From the NCBI RefSeq assembly GCF_001522545.3, contig NC_031770.1:21466163-21530162 (forward strand): a DNA stretch of 64,000 bases, in the 5' to 3' direction. This DNA is from Parus major (lineage: Eukaryota > Chordata > Aves > Passeriformes > Paridae). Below the pieces are notes generated by a model, which was not told where the DNA came from, did not search any database, and worked only from the letters and a program-made list of their open reading frames with translations. The translations under genes and the position numbers were made by a program. How positions within the stretch are numbered: the stretch's first letter is position 1; every line of letters starts with the position of its first letter. This document shows, piece by piece, positions 10,105 through 22,857 of this stretch.

Positions 10105-10175
10105 CTGACCCAACTGTTGTTTACGTCAATGGAAAGATTCCCATTGGCTTCAATGAGAGATAAATTTAGCCCCCA
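10105..10175. repeat. Ancient palindromic repeat copy
   Basis: The centre reads GTCAATGGAAAGATTCCCAT followed by TGGCTTCAATGAGAG, close to the common sauropsid pattern TCAATGGAAAGACTCCCATTGACTTCAATGG. CTGACCCAAC on the left and TTAGCCCCC on the right fit degraded outer arms. It belongs with the copy at 1994-2065. Confidence 0.6.
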
Positions 10176-10511
10176 GGACTATGAAAAAATCAGCATTTAG
10201 TCACACTGCTTCTCAGCATACAAAACTCTCCTCTTGAAATAACTTGGAAGGCTAGGAATTACTTGCTGAAGGTGTATGCTTCCCTTGGGTGGACTAATTA
10301 TGGTTTGTGTTTTTGTTGTCTTCCAGGGGAACACCAAGGATGAGAGGAAGCAAGAGAGAGAATATATCTATTTTGACTCTGCTAAGTTACAAGCATTTTG
10401 GACACATTATGGAATTAATCATGCTGCTACACACAAATACAAACACACACAAGCACACCCCCTATGAAAAACAGCTCTTCCTATTTATTGTCCTTGGAAC
10501 TGTGCACACAT

Positions 10512-10640
10512 AAAAATAATACATATATTATATATAATATTTATATTCTATATTATTATTATTATGTAAATATAACCATATAAATTATATTTAAATTATA
10601 TTTTTATATAATTCATATAAAAATAATTTAATGTCATTTA
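10512..10640. repeat. AT-rich low-complexity tract
   Basis: Nearly pure A/T with TATATAAT, (ATT)n and AAATTATATTTAAATTATA-like self-complementary runs, following a short ACACA-rich stretch at 10430-10460. Confidence 0.9.
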
Positions 10641-13124
10641 TGATACTTTAAACTGCTCTTTTCATCTGTCTGGTAAATATTTAAATTAGAATTTGTCATA
10701 ATAATTACAAATGCACATTTCCAATTATTAAACATTGATTCCTACATAAATACCATTTCAAATAGAAACACTGTATGGCACAGATTGCAACTTACAGAAG
10801 ATTAAAACAAGGCTGCCATTGCAGCTTTCACTGTGCTTATCATTTGTCCTCTCACCTACTTCACATGTGCCTTGCCATGAAAGGAGCACATGAATGATCA
10901 TAAGTTTCATTCAGCCTCTTATCTTCCTTGGTTTATTTTTTTTGGCTTTGATTGGACAGTAACCTGCCCAGATAATGAGAACAAAGTGTAAATAAAGTGA
11001 AACCAATAGAGCTGCACACAGCTTTAAAATGAGACTGCCTTGCCTGCAATCACAAAAGCACCCCCAGGCTCAAACCCTGATTGCTCTGTGGGCACATGAG
11101 GCTGCTGCTTGAGGCATCCTCAGCAACAGGGGAAGATGCAGGGTGCCACTACACCCACCTGGGCTTCCCAAGTGATGTCTGTCTGCTGGGAAATGCTATC
11201 CATGGTGGGGTAGAGCCCATCTTCTCTGCAGTGACTCTTAGGAGCAGAATGGTTTCAGAGAGAGAGAAAAGCAGACTGCAGGATGCCCCTTGTCCGGGGC
11301 ATGTCCTCAGCACAGGGCTGAAAAGTCAGGCACCATCTGGTTTACTGTCTAATCAGCTCTAAACTTCAGGATAGGACAGCTTGAGTGAGAGACATGCAGA
11401 GTAAGACTCCCCAAACAGCACAGATGATCAGTGTGTGGTTAGATCATTTCTCCTCGGAAAGAGGAGGCACAAGTTTCACCCACTCAGCCAGATGTGAGAA
11501 CCTAACTCAGGTCTTTCTCTCCAGATCCAGTGCTCTTGCTGATGGGGATTTATTAAAAGGCCAAGCCCAAGTTTAGAAGGGAAGTCTAGGGACATGAATG
11601 TCCTGATTCACAGCAACACTCAACTCCATATTACAGGTTAGATGGTTAAGTGGAAGATACAGGAATTTATTTTTACCATGCACAGCCTCCTTCTGTGGAG
11701 CTGGGCTTTAGTCCTGCACTAGATATAATATGAGAATAGCTGGGAAATGAGAGGGCTTCTATTCACCATCTTTGTGAAGGTAACCTGATGATCTTCCTTT
11801 TATTCTGTTTCCCAGCCTGCTGAAATGAATAGTATTTTATGCTTTAGGGTAAAATAGCTGAGATTCTCCAACTGAAATAATGGATAAAGCTGTATTTTAT
11901 TTTCACGTCTAGTTTTTCATTGTACTCTTATGGGCCTTTTTTTTGCTTTCTTGATGCATTATTATTTATTCTTACTACTGAATGTGTGTATGGTAGTAGT
12001 ATTTAGTAGTCCCAGTAAAGATTCTCGGTGTGTTTTTATTATATATACAAAAGTTTCATTATGTATACAAGAGTTTTATACTGAGCTCTAAAAATGATGA
12101 TAATATTTCAACTGCCAAATAGAAGCCCAGATTCAGCACAGCAATTAAATACATGGCTAAATGTGTCTCTGTCCAATAGCCTTGCCTAACTAAGGACTTA
12201 CTATTAACAAAGTTCTCATGTAGCCTCTATAAATATTATTTCTTATTTCTGTGGAATAATATTTATTATAACACATTTGGGGTGAGAGCACCTATCAAGG
12301 TCTAACAAGGTCTCTTGTTAGACATTTTCTTAAATGTATGGGCTGATCAATTAATTAATTGTAGATTTTTGGAGAAGAATAATTACTGTTACTTTTCTAA
12401 AAAACCCAAATGTTTAGAATTTTGGTAGATCCTGAATTTTTTCCCACAAAGGGAAAGTGTAGTTCAATACTATTTAAATTTATTGGAGTTTTTTTTTCCT
12501 TATAAATTCAAAGCTGATCAAAGGAATACATGCACTACCATCCCATTTTGAAGAGATGTTATGGAGGGGAGGGTAGCTTCCTTGTTAGTGAAGAAATATT
12601 TCTTGCCCTTGTACAAGCTAAGATTTTCTACACTGTATCAGAAAAAACATCAGATAAATCATCAGCTTCGTGGCTGGAGCAGAAAGTACAGAAATATCAG
12701 TGTACCCAAAACAAGCCACAAGTTCCCCACAGGGATAAATTGGCATATTTAATTTAATTTCATCACCCAAGGATTTGACTTGGGACAATCTAGCTTGATA
12801 TTTTTTGTTGATGATTTGTTTTGTGATTAAAGTATCTGTATGAAGTGGAGAGAACATGTAATGTAGCAGACAATGCTTAAGTTCACCAGGTCTTTCTTTA
12901 CAGGTGATTTGTGCTTTGTGCAAACGTGGATGTTTAGGCTCTATAAAATCTTCTCTAAAATTTCCTTAGTGGTCTGTGCGATCTCTTGAACTCAGGATGT
13001 AAATCAGCCACATGTTATGCAGTGAGTTCTTGCAGGGAAAAAAGGCTCTCACTGCAAGTGTGAGGTGCTCACTGTTTTCTTTGCAGAGCAGGGTCATTAA
13101 ACTTGGACTCAAGTTGCTGGGGGT

Positions 13125-13245
13125 TGATTAAAAATTATTAAAGGTCACTATAATAAATATGATGATATGATATTATACAATAAATATAATAAAATTTATG
13201 TTATATTATGTTATAGATCATGTAATGTAATATATAAATTCATTT
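13125..13245. repeat. AT-rich low-complexity tract
   Basis: Built from ATAATAAATATGATGATAT-type runs and repeats of TTATATTATG. No gene content is visible. Confidence 0.85.
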
Positions 13246-13784
13246 TTCCATAAATGTTCTGTATACTTAAAATATTCACGCAAATGTCTAAGCATTTGTT
13301 GGTTCTGTAGGTTTCATCACCAACTTGAATATATGTTCAAACAGTGGCCCTTTTGTAATTTTAAAATGCCTGTTGTACATATTTCTACAAACAAATAAGG
13401 TGCTATAAATGCAACATTCCTGGCCACAGTCCTGCTGCTCAGGATGTCCCGGGGCACTGATGCATCTTCTCCCATGATGTAGGAACTTCATGGGAGTTCC
13501 TACCACAGGGTATTGGTAGGACAGACCTCTAATGGACCTTCTCTCTAAACTCATTCCTGTGTAACAGAGGGACTTCAAGCATCCTTTGGTTCTCTGACAA
13601 AATCTATTCATTGAGTCTTATTTGTGCGTGTGCCTGCCCTAGAGGGACTCTTACAAAATCCAGGGGGTTGTGATCACCCTTCTTCTATGATCTATCCTAG
13701 CCAAGCCCCTTCCATGTCTCTCCCAGCATCTGTGCACACCTCCCAGAGCTCCACAGGAGGCCTGTTGGGTGAAATTCAGCACAC

Positions 13785-13812
13785 TCAGGAGATGAGATGA
13801 GATGAAATGAGC
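13785..13812. repeat. Short GAGAT tandem repeat
   Basis: Several consecutive GAGAT/GAAAT units (GAGATGAGATGAGATGAAAT) form a minor microsatellite. Confidence 0.8.
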
Positions 13813-16800
13813 TAATCATCACCAATTTTGATCATCACAGTGACTGTTAGCACCATGATTGTCTACCAGCAGAGTCATCTGTTTTACAAATCCCCTCTTC
13901 TGTCACTATTACAATCTTTGCCCTCGACTCCCAGTTTCAATTAATTTTGTCCCCAATTCCCTTTTCACTTCCTTATGTGAATTCTCAGACTCCAGTTCAG
14001 CTGCAGTTCAGCAGCAATTACAAAAAGAGTTGAGCTTCTAGTCCAAGTTCTCAAAGACCTTTGGCCTAACACCCATATACACGTATGTGATAAGACATAA
14101 ATATCCTGCAAGGTAGGAGAGATGAGCATTTTCTCGTGGTTATCCTTCCTTCTACTACTGCTTGGATTATTTTAGACTTTACATGTATACCTTCTTCTCT
14201 CTATGATCTGTGAGGCCACATTTCCATCGATGTAAGCATGAAATCAGTGGCAGGGTTAGAGCAAGCCCTAATTATATTACAGTTTAATAGGGAAACAGAT
14301 CATGTCAAGTGGGAGGTCAGCAGCATATTTTTGGAGCACATCTCAAAGTTCACCCAGTACACATCCTTTCCTTATACTGGCATATTTATAGTTTGTTTGT
14401 TTTACACTGGAAATATTCCATCTGTGAGCTCCTCCTAAGGGACTCCTCCTCCTTTTCAAACTCTCCTGTGATGGACTAGAATGGGAGCTCTAGAATGGAC
14501 TAGCTGTAGGAACCTAAGGCAAGCAAATCCCAAGCTCCTTTATACAAAACCCTTTCCCAAGGCTATCAAACACCCTGGCACCCAGACCCCGTACGTGATG
14601 CAATAAGCAACCTTCATGTTCCTATGTATTCAAAGTTCATTGCTGCATAGGTGCTCATATACATCTGCTATCTGGTTAGAAGCCTTCCTCAGAACAATGT
14701 ACAGTGGGTTCCTGATATTAAATCTTTCCCTAGGTCCTCCAAAGTATGTGTTTTCTGATGGTGCCCATCCTTTGCAGGGGGAGTGAGCAACTGCATGGTG
14801 GAGTCATGTCTTTCAAAGACCAGGTGCCTTTTCAGGCACTTGCTTTAAAGGATTGAGAACAGGGCTATGTTTCTGCCCCTAAAAAAACGTTTGTGTAAAA
14901 TCTTGGAGCAGCCCTGGAGAATCAGAAGGAAGAGTCTCCTCCTCCTGAGCGAACTGTCCTCTATTTTCTGTATGGCCTCAGCAAGGAGCATGGAAGGTGC
15001 TCCTGACCCCATTTAGAGCCTGATAGCTCAGGTGAACTCCCAGATCAATGGAAGTAAGAGATTAAACCTTGTCAGGCAGCCACTGGAATTGTACCTGGCT
15101 TTTACATATCCCTACCAGATGCTTAAAGAAAGTAGCACCCTCTCATCCTTCCACCAGCATTTGCAAGAAAGGAGTGATGCCTTGCTAAACTAAAAAAAAG
15201 AGGCCAAGGCATAGGTAGGGATCTCAGATTTGTGTCTCTCAAGAGGACAGAGATGCCTCCCTACAACACAAGGGGCAAGTGGTCCCCCATCTCCTGCTGG
15301 GGAGGCTGAGCTGCTCCCTGCACACCTCATTGGCTGATTTGGGAGCCACTTCAAGAGGCTGAAGTCTTCAGGCTGAGAATCAAGTCATGTAAGACAGAGG
15401 ATGTAGAATCAGGTATTGCTGTGACTGGATTTTGGGAACTCTGTTGGCTCCTGAGCCTCTCCAGTTAGTTTCCACTATACAGTTAAGAACAGCAATTATT
15501 AACAAGGTGTGAGAAACCAATGTTTTCTGCTTTAATGATCCAAGTGCACCATGACCAGGGAAAACTCTCTTTTATTAAAAAAAAAGAGGTGAGGAAATGT
15601 TCAGAGAGCAGAAAGCCTCAATACTTTCACAAACACCTATTTTGAACTTGTAATGTAACAAAGCTATCATGTGAACATTTTAATTAATGAGTGATTTAGC
15701 AAAGCCCAGTACCACTTGTAAACAAAATGCATATTACCATATCAAACTAAAATAGTGTTCAGAGTTCTTCTGAAAACAATAAACTTATGCTGACAATTGA
15801 ATGAAATGTACACATCAAATAAAAAGTTCATCTCTTCTTATAAACATGCCACCTTATTCTGAAATAACCATATTAATCTCAGCTGATACTCAAAGTGTTA
15901 AAGAATCAATTTCTCTTTCCTGCTAGAAAAGAAAGCCACTCATGTAGGTAATCACAGTGTTGGAGGGTTTCATTTTGTTGAGTAAAAATTTGTTTTATAA
16001 GCTACTTTGCCTATCAAATGACAGTAAGTCCCTTGACATAAATACCATTGCAATTTTATTACATGAATGAGTGGTTACTAGTTTGGGGTTTTTCTTTACT
16101 CTAAACAAGTGAAAGAATTTGGAAATCCTGACCTGAAAGGGTTTCACACATGCTTAATTTTAATTGTGCATGTAATCCCAGTGAGTTCAGTACAACTCAT
16201 ATGCTTAAATTTAAGCACGTGCATAGGTGTCAGCAGGATGGGGCTTTAATATAGCACAAAATCTAGTGTCTGGTTTTTCAGTGTTAAAATTTATTTTTCT
16301 AAGAGAAGCCATTCTGTGAATCAAATTATAAAGATAAATCTGTAAATAATATACATTTAAACTGAGACATATATTAATATATTTAACATTTCTAAGTATA
16401 ACTATTACAATATATAATATTTCTGAAAAATACTGAGTCACATGAAGGACCTGACATGTGACATCATAGAACAAACCCTTGGCAGGAGGGTTACTGAGAG
16501 CCAGGTAAGAATGGGCTGAAATTATTTTCATTGCTGTTGACCTGGGTATGTACTTCCAACTCTTTACTCCTGCTGCTTCAGAGTAACATATTATCAATTA
16601 TCATCAAAATATCTATCACTACAGAAACATTGGGCTTTGTTACAATATATATACTCTGAAATGCACAAAAAAATTCCTATCAGCTATTTTTCCTATACCT
16701 TATAAAACAAGCCAAGTCTTGATAGACCTGTTTACTTTTATATGCTTTATACAACCATAACAATTTTCTGTAGTGAATAATTGTCTGTGAACATTTTGTT

Positions 16801-19800
16801 TTGGGAGCTCTGCTTGAACAACAAGCTAACAACAGCAAAACCCAACCAACCAGTAAGGGCAAGCAGTACTTGCAAGATGTTATCAGTTACTTCCAGAAAA
16901 TGCCCCTTGGTGCCTATTTCACTCTGCTATTTTAAGTTAACTTGAAAAGCTTTGACAAGGAACAAATGTTAAATACTTGGATTTTGCACAGATTGAAAAG
17001 AAGAATGTGAAATAAGTGTTACAAAGAAATAGTAGTTTCCCCAAGAAGAAAAAAGGTGGGGCATGGGTACAGCTTCTCTGAACATCATCAAGAGAAGACA
17101 ATTCTTGCTAAGTGGGAAAGAAGAGATAGAAATGCAGAGTATTGCAGAGGTGTTGCTTTCAAGACTACTTTATTAGGGGACTCCAGGTAGGTATAGAGCT
17201 GAGCAGAACAGTGTTCCAAAGACCTCCTGCTGAGTTACTCTAAGGAATAATATCAATACAGGAACCTGCTCTGGTAATACCAGAATGCATTTTAGCAATC
17301 TGAGCTGAGGACTGAGCTTTGGCAGTTAGGGATATTGGTAATTAAAAGTGGTGAAAATAGATGTAAATCCAGTGGCACCGCATGCTACGGAGGTGGATGT
17401 TTGTAGTTATAAAACTGCAGTCCTGGATGAGCTTATAGCAAAATCAGATTAAATTTAAGACTGCTAAATTTTGCTGTGGGAATTTATTTCTGTTGATAGG
17501 GCTTGGATTGTTCTGTTTATGTTTTGTTTGGGTTCTGCTGGCTGATTTTATCAACATTGTTAAATACATTCATGCTGGTCATTGTAGTAGCAGCTGGAAT
17601 GCAAAGCTATCTCCACCAAGCCATCCCATAGTAAGTAAGAGGTGGCCAAACTGAAGGAACCAGATTTAAAGTTTGCCCATTGTCATGCACCATGAAAACC
17701 ATACCAGAGAAAACAGAAAACCTCCAAGTCCTGACTCTCCTGGCAAATGGGGAATGTTGTAAGTACAAGGTACTGCAGCAAACCTTTCCTCCTCCAGCTT
17801 TCCTCAGCCACGGAAAACATTTTTTCCCATTTCTGGTCCTCATCCAGCTCTGAGAGTCAGTGACGATAATCAGAGCATGCCAAGCATCTGACCTCAGCAG
17901 ATTTTTTTGTGAAATAAAGAACCCAGTGTGATGTGCAATTTTCTTCTGAATTCTTCAGATATGTCTCCTGGAATACATTCTTCCTGCTAACAGTTCTGCT
18001 ATCAGCACTGTTTTCTGCATTTGAACCCTCTTCCCTACCCTTATTACTGTGGCATTTTATAAGGAAGTTGTTAACGGGTTGTTTTCCACTCTAGTACTCT
18101 AGCAAATTGTAGTGGGTTTGAGTTGGTATTTCAAAATTAGCTTTCTACCTTCACAGCTAATCCTCGTGGAACGTATGAAACCAATGATGTTCTGGGTGCT
18201 CAGCACATTACTGAATTAGGCCTCATCGGAAGGATATCCAGCCAAAGTTGACAAACTTATAAATACAAACTGACCCAGTTTCAATCAAGAATCTACCTGT
18301 ATGCAAACAAGCAAACTGAGTCAGAAAAAAAATTAACCTATTTCTCAAATTACTTTTAAAAATCCTGAGAAGTCAGTAATTTCTAGAAATTTCAGGAAAC
18401 ACTTGAAACAAGTCTTGACCACCAAGATTTTGTTTATTTTTGTTTTTTTTCATATTGCTAGTACATTCTGTAATTACTGTTTCTGCTATTTATCCAGAAC
18501 ATATTCATTATAATTCTTCTGTGTAGTTTTTATCACTAGCCTGCACAGATACTTTAATTACAGAGAAAAGATATCGTATTGTGGTTACAGCACTCAATTT
18601 TGCTGTATCCTTATTGGTTTTCTTCTCTTGTGCTATTCCCATACACATGGTTCAAAGCACTTGTGAGATGATCTCTTTTTTTGTTGTTGTTGTTTCATTT
18701 TGATGTTATTTTGCTGGCTGAGAGGATGTGTGTCACTTGTGTTTTGAAATGAACTCTGGTAAATACAGCCGCTTCTTGTAAAGATCACTGCTCCCCTTTG
18801 AGCACGACTCTGCCATAAATATGCAAGTGGGAAGAAAACTATGAAGAACTTGTTGTGTGAACTACCCACGGGCTCGGTCTTCTCCTTGTTACAGCCCTGC
18901 TTCTGGATCGCTCCCCGCAGGGCACACAACACCTCCCAGCCGTGCGAGACACCGAGTGCCAAAGAAGGGTAATTGTGTTATAAGACTTTTTAATTCCCCA
19001 ACTTACTTCAGCTGTTATCAGCAGCTGGTTACTTCAGCTGGCTGATATGCCTCGGTGTCCTGTAAACATTCGGTCTAGTGCTGTGCATTACTCATAGTTG
19101 GAAAATCACTTTGACTCCTGTAGCATAATTATGTTAATGTCAAATGAGTCACAGGGAAACAGAAAACTTTTATCAGGGCTGCACCTCAGTGCCAGTTTCT
19201 GAATGCTCCTGTTGGCATGACAGAAGTAGGTTAGGGGATTTAGGGGAAAAAACAACTTTCATTTAATGAGTGATATGAAATTATGGTATTACGCACAAGG
19301 AAGCTTAAGTGACAATCAAACTTAGATTCACTGAAAAATAAAATTGCTAAGAGAATAGCCTGCCTGATCATTTATAAGAGCAAGAATGAAAAATACTGAA
19401 TTTTCAAACAATTACTTTTCCAAGAAAACTTCAGATCTCTTTTACACATAAACAGCTTTTCACATTCATTACTTAGTTTCAATGGCAGTGATTTATTTAA
19501 ATTGACATTTTAATTAGATTGTATTTCAGAGCCAACCTCCTCTGATACTTTATTGATTTACCTCTTTCTTGGTTTAGTTAATGCTAGTGATCAGCTAGGA
19601 AAAAAACCAAAACAACACCCTTCAACTCCTGTTTAGATCATAATGCAAAAAGCCAGAAGTCCTTCAACAAGCTAAAAGTTCTTGTAACATATCTTGATCC
19701 AGCTTAAAGCAGAGAAATGGCCCATGAGAGCAGAGTTTGTTCCAGAGTTTAGAGACAGGGGGACAAACACCTGTGGCACACTGGCTCTCTCAGGGCTAAG

Positions 19801-21060
19801 CTGCAGCACTTATTTTCTTCTGGAGCATACAAGTTCCTCTGATATTTGCTTACCAGGATTGTACATGCTCAAACATATATCGATATTCCCACATGCCATC
19901 CCTATGAATAGGATATACCATCTGAATGCAAAGGGAAGCTTTTTTTTCCCCAGATGGCTGAAACATCATTCTCAGGACACAAGAGTTTTAGCATTCTGAC
20001 AGATTCCACTGCGCTATTCAATAGAAAGGCTCAAAAGTAAGCAAAAGGCAAAAGCTGAAATGAAAACCATAACCACATAATTTTAGTCAGGAAAAAAAAA
20101 TCACCTAGGGCAATGTAATAAAAATCTCTTACTGATTTTTAACTGCATTTCCATTAACATTCTTTTTGAGAGGGAGACAAGACTTACATTTCTCTGGGAG
20201 CTCCATCCCTCTGAGAATGTCCCCTTCATCTGCTGAGTTCTCATCTCATGCCTTTTCTGAGTTCCTTCCACTTATCCTAGAAACCGTTAATAAATTAAAT
20301 CTCACATGTCCTATAAGAAACCATCTGTTGTTACTAAATTGAGTGGGAATATAAGGTCATGCCATAGGTGACTAAGTATCCCCCATATTTCCCTACGAGC
20401 CATGATCTAAATATGATGGTACAGCATCATCTCGACCTTATAATGAGTGAGGGGCTTTATTTCAGAGCACATCCCTGACCCAGAGATAACCTACTATGGA
20501 CAACACCTGTAGTTTGAAGCCCTCAACTCCCGGCTGAGTGAAAAATATGTTTTATTACGTCAAACAGTTAAACACATTAGCAGAAAGCCTTTACTCGTTT
20601 GGTTCCCTTGTGTTTCGCGTGGGAACGTACAGGAAACACATCAAGGCATTCTTTCTTTGTAAATTAGCATCGTTTTATTAGCGATGTTTGTGGCTTGCCC
20701 CACGGAGGCGGCCAGCCGCTGTCCGTGCGCTGCGGCTGCCGCTGCCCTGGGGCAGGACCCGGTGTTTTCCTTCTCGCCGTGCCCGCCACGCTCGGCGCTG
20801 CGGGGAAGCGCAGGGTCAGAGCCGGGGGATGGAGAGAACCGCTCCGGGCCACACGCGGGGAGCATCACCCGGGGCCGCCGGGCCGGGCACACCCCGGGCT
20901 GCGCTCAGACCCGCACTCCGGGACGCTGGGGGACGCTGGGCAGCCCCGGGAGGTGCGGGGAGTGCGGGGCACAGCCCGGCAGCCCCGCGCCCCCCCGGGC
21001 CCGCAGCTGCGCCCGTCCGTCAGCGCCGCCCCCCCGGGCGGGGCCGCCGAGCGCTGCCCC

Positions 21061-21205
21061 TTTAAGGCAGCGCAGCCCCGCGCGCATTCCAGCGGCCGCG
21101 TCACCGTTCCGGGAAGCGGGTGGCGTCACCCCGCCATCCCTCCCGCTGTCCATCCCGCGGCGGCGGGGCGGGCCCCGGGGAACAAAGGCGGGATAAAAAT
21201 AGAAG
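21061..21205 (+). other. Candidate plus-strand first exon within the CpG island
   Basis: A TTTAAG motif (21061-21066) could act as a weak TATA element. The strong donor AGAAG|GTGAGG (exon end 21205) follows at 140 bp. A second possible donor, GGAGGGG|GTGAGG, ends at 21419, just after an ATG in good context (AGGATGG, ATG at 21411). No coding sequence is recognised, so a non-coding transcript would be the simplest reading. This is motif inference only. Confidence 0.25.
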
Positions 21206-21262
21206 GTGAGGGAGCGCGGGGAGCGCCGTGCCCGCCGGGCGGGACCGCGCCCGCGTCGGCGG

Positions 21263-21270
21263 TGACGTCA
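21263..21270. promoter_or_regulatory. Perfect CRE
   Basis: TGACGTCA, the full palindromic cAMP response element, within GGTGACGTCACGG. CREB/ATF proteins, including ATF3 itself, bind this octamer. Confidence 0.8.
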
Positions 21271-21340
21271 CGGCGCGGGCGCGCGCCTGCGCGGCCCCGC
21301 GCGGCTATTGATAGGCGCCGCCTGTGGGAGCGGGGCGCGG

Positions 21341-21348
21341 TGACGTCA
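21341..21348. promoter_or_regulatory. Perfect CRE, second copy
   Basis: A second TGACGTCA 78 bp from the first, in an almost identical flank (GGTGACGTCACG). CGTCA half-sites also occur at 21099, 21124 and 21368. Confidence 0.8.
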
Positions 21349-21375
21349 CGCGGGGCCGCGCGTGTGGCGTCATGT

Positions 21376-21381
21376 CACGTG
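21376..21381. promoter_or_regulatory. E-box CACGTG
   Basis: TCACGTG, the type bound by USF, MYC/MAX and MITF/TFE factors, lies 4 bp beyond a CGTCA half-site. Confidence 0.6.
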
Positions 21382-22700
21382 CGGGGCCCGGGCGCCGCGG
21401 GCCCCTCAGGATGGAGGGGGTGAGGAGCCGCCTCCCGGGACAGCGGGACCCCCGAGACCTGCGGGTGTGCCGGCAGCTCCCGGGGACCGACGGCTCTCGG
21501 GAGCCAGGGCGTTCTTTGTGTCGTGCCGTGGATTCGCCTTTATTTGGCACCAGCAAGGGAGCGGCTGCTAAACGTGCCTTTGCGGGGTGCTGAGTGGAAG
21601 GATAAGTCCGTGTGGCACTGCGAGCGAGGGCAAACAGCAAAGCGTGCTGCTCTCGCTCCGTGCTCTGCCGTTCTCCCAGTAAAGAAAAGCAACGCATTAC
21701 CCCGGGGAATGGTTTCTACGCCCGCTGGAACATGACATTCCCCACAATTAATTATTACATAAGTACCGTGTCAAGGATGCCATTGATATTACGGTCGTTC
21801 TCTCAACTACAGCAATGACAGCAGTAGCTTATATCTAGAATGTTAAAAGGATGCTGGTTCATTTCTGTCCCATTTGCCAAGCCCGCCTCTCGAGAGCAGC
21901 CCGAGGATGTTCCCTAGCCGTTGTGGTCATGGACTCTGTGAAAGGCTGAAGCCTGGGATTGTTTACAGTCCCCTGCTGGAGCTGGCCTTGTCTTCTTCCT
22001 AAGAATCAGATAATGTGAAAGGATACTGAGCCACATGTGTAAGCTTTTAATAGTAGTATTTGGTGGACAAGGCTTACACACTCTTTACTGTAACTCTTTG
22101 TAGTTCACTACTGGATATTAAAAGGCTGTTGGGTCCTCTTTGATCCCTTCTGAATGGGGATTGGGGGAGTTTGTGGTTTGTGGTTGGGCATTTTTTGTTA
22201 AATTGTTCATAAAATCAGTGCCTGTCTTGTATGTCTCCCAAAGCTGTTGCTTTATCTAGACAGACCAGACAGCAAATAGGTCTCTAGTTTGGGATAGCAT
22301 CTTCCCAGACTATTCAAAGAAAATGTGGTAGACCGTGTGGAACACAGAACTGTATCATCAGCAAGTAACTTCCGATGCACTAGTCACTGTGAAGAAGTGA
22401 AAGATCTATAAAACATTCATTGAGTTACACAATAAGCACGAAAGAAAACACCAAATAAAGCACCAAATAAAGGTCCTTGTAAAGGAGCTGTGAAGTCAGT
22501 TGAAATTTCCAGAAGGCAAAACTGAGTGTGCCAAGTTCTTTTCCCATAGGGCTGATGTGTCTGCATCAGCATGCTCTCACCTGTCGCCCTGAGAATCAGA
22601 CCTTTCGATATTATTTTCATAATTTTTAACCACTTTCCCAGGAAGGTAACTATAAACATAGGTCTTTATACATTCCATTAAAGATATGCCTTTTGATGGA

Positions 22701-22857
22701 TGTCTCTCACGGCCAGTGTGGTTGAGAAAGTGGTAACCTGACTATCCAATCCCTGGTTGTTGTTGAAAACCTATAAATACTGAAAGAACAAATAAACTTC
22801 TCTTCTTTTTTCACCACACTTTGAGCTGTGTCTGTGTGAATCATTTCATGTCTGACA
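22701..22857 (+). mobile_element. Probable solo LTR fragment of an endogenous retrovirus
   Basis: Within 160 bp the plus strand shows a CCAAT box (22746-22750), a TATA box TATAAATA (22772-22779), a polyadenylation signal AATAAA (22791-22796) and a downstream TGTGTCTGTGTG stretch, ending in CTGACA. The compact promoter-plus-poly(A) order is typical of LTR U3-R-U5. Putative TG and CA termini are at 22701 and 22857, but no target duplication or primer-binding site is seen. No retroviral genes flank it. Assignment to an avian ERVL-like family is a guess from style. Confidence 0.45.

Larger units (their letters stand above)
5061..20689. other. Intergenic sequence between the two CpG islands
   Basis: No recognisable coding exon, tRNA or other RNA gene is seen in this 15.6 kb. 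It holds low-complexity tracts, microsatellites, a short direct repeat, an ancient palindromic repeat and scattered transcription-factor motifs, the supported ones of which are listed separately. Moderately GC-richer patches near 11050-11600 and 14440-15450 contain no frame that I recognise. An AP-1 heptamer occurs at 19145-19151. Confidence 0.7.
20690..21510. promoter_or_regulatory. Second CpG island, CRE-rich, candidate distal promoter
   Basis: About 0.8 kb of dense CpG sequence stands alone in AT-rich DNA, 16 kb upstream of the ATF3 promoter. It contains two perfect TGACGTCA sites, three CGTCA half-sites, a CACGTG E-box and GC-box-like runs, as expected of a housekeeping or cAMP/stress-responsive promoter. 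Direction is unclear. On the minus strand it could serve as a distal ATF3 promoter; human ATF3 has one about 43 kb upstream (from memory). On the plus strand better splice donors are seen. No recognised coding sequence lies in it, and the long frames on both strands look GC-driven. Confidence 0.8.

Noticed and set aside
10276..10467. Acceptor-like TTGTTGTCTTCCAG followed by an open frame (10276-10467)
   Set aside because: No donor of quality follows, the frame runs into ACACA repeat sequence, and the peptide is unrecognised.
20695..21423. 242-codon open frame and several others in the second CpG island
   Set aside because: All frames on both strands are long here because of GC content. The translation is Pro/Arg/Gly-rich with no recognisable domain.
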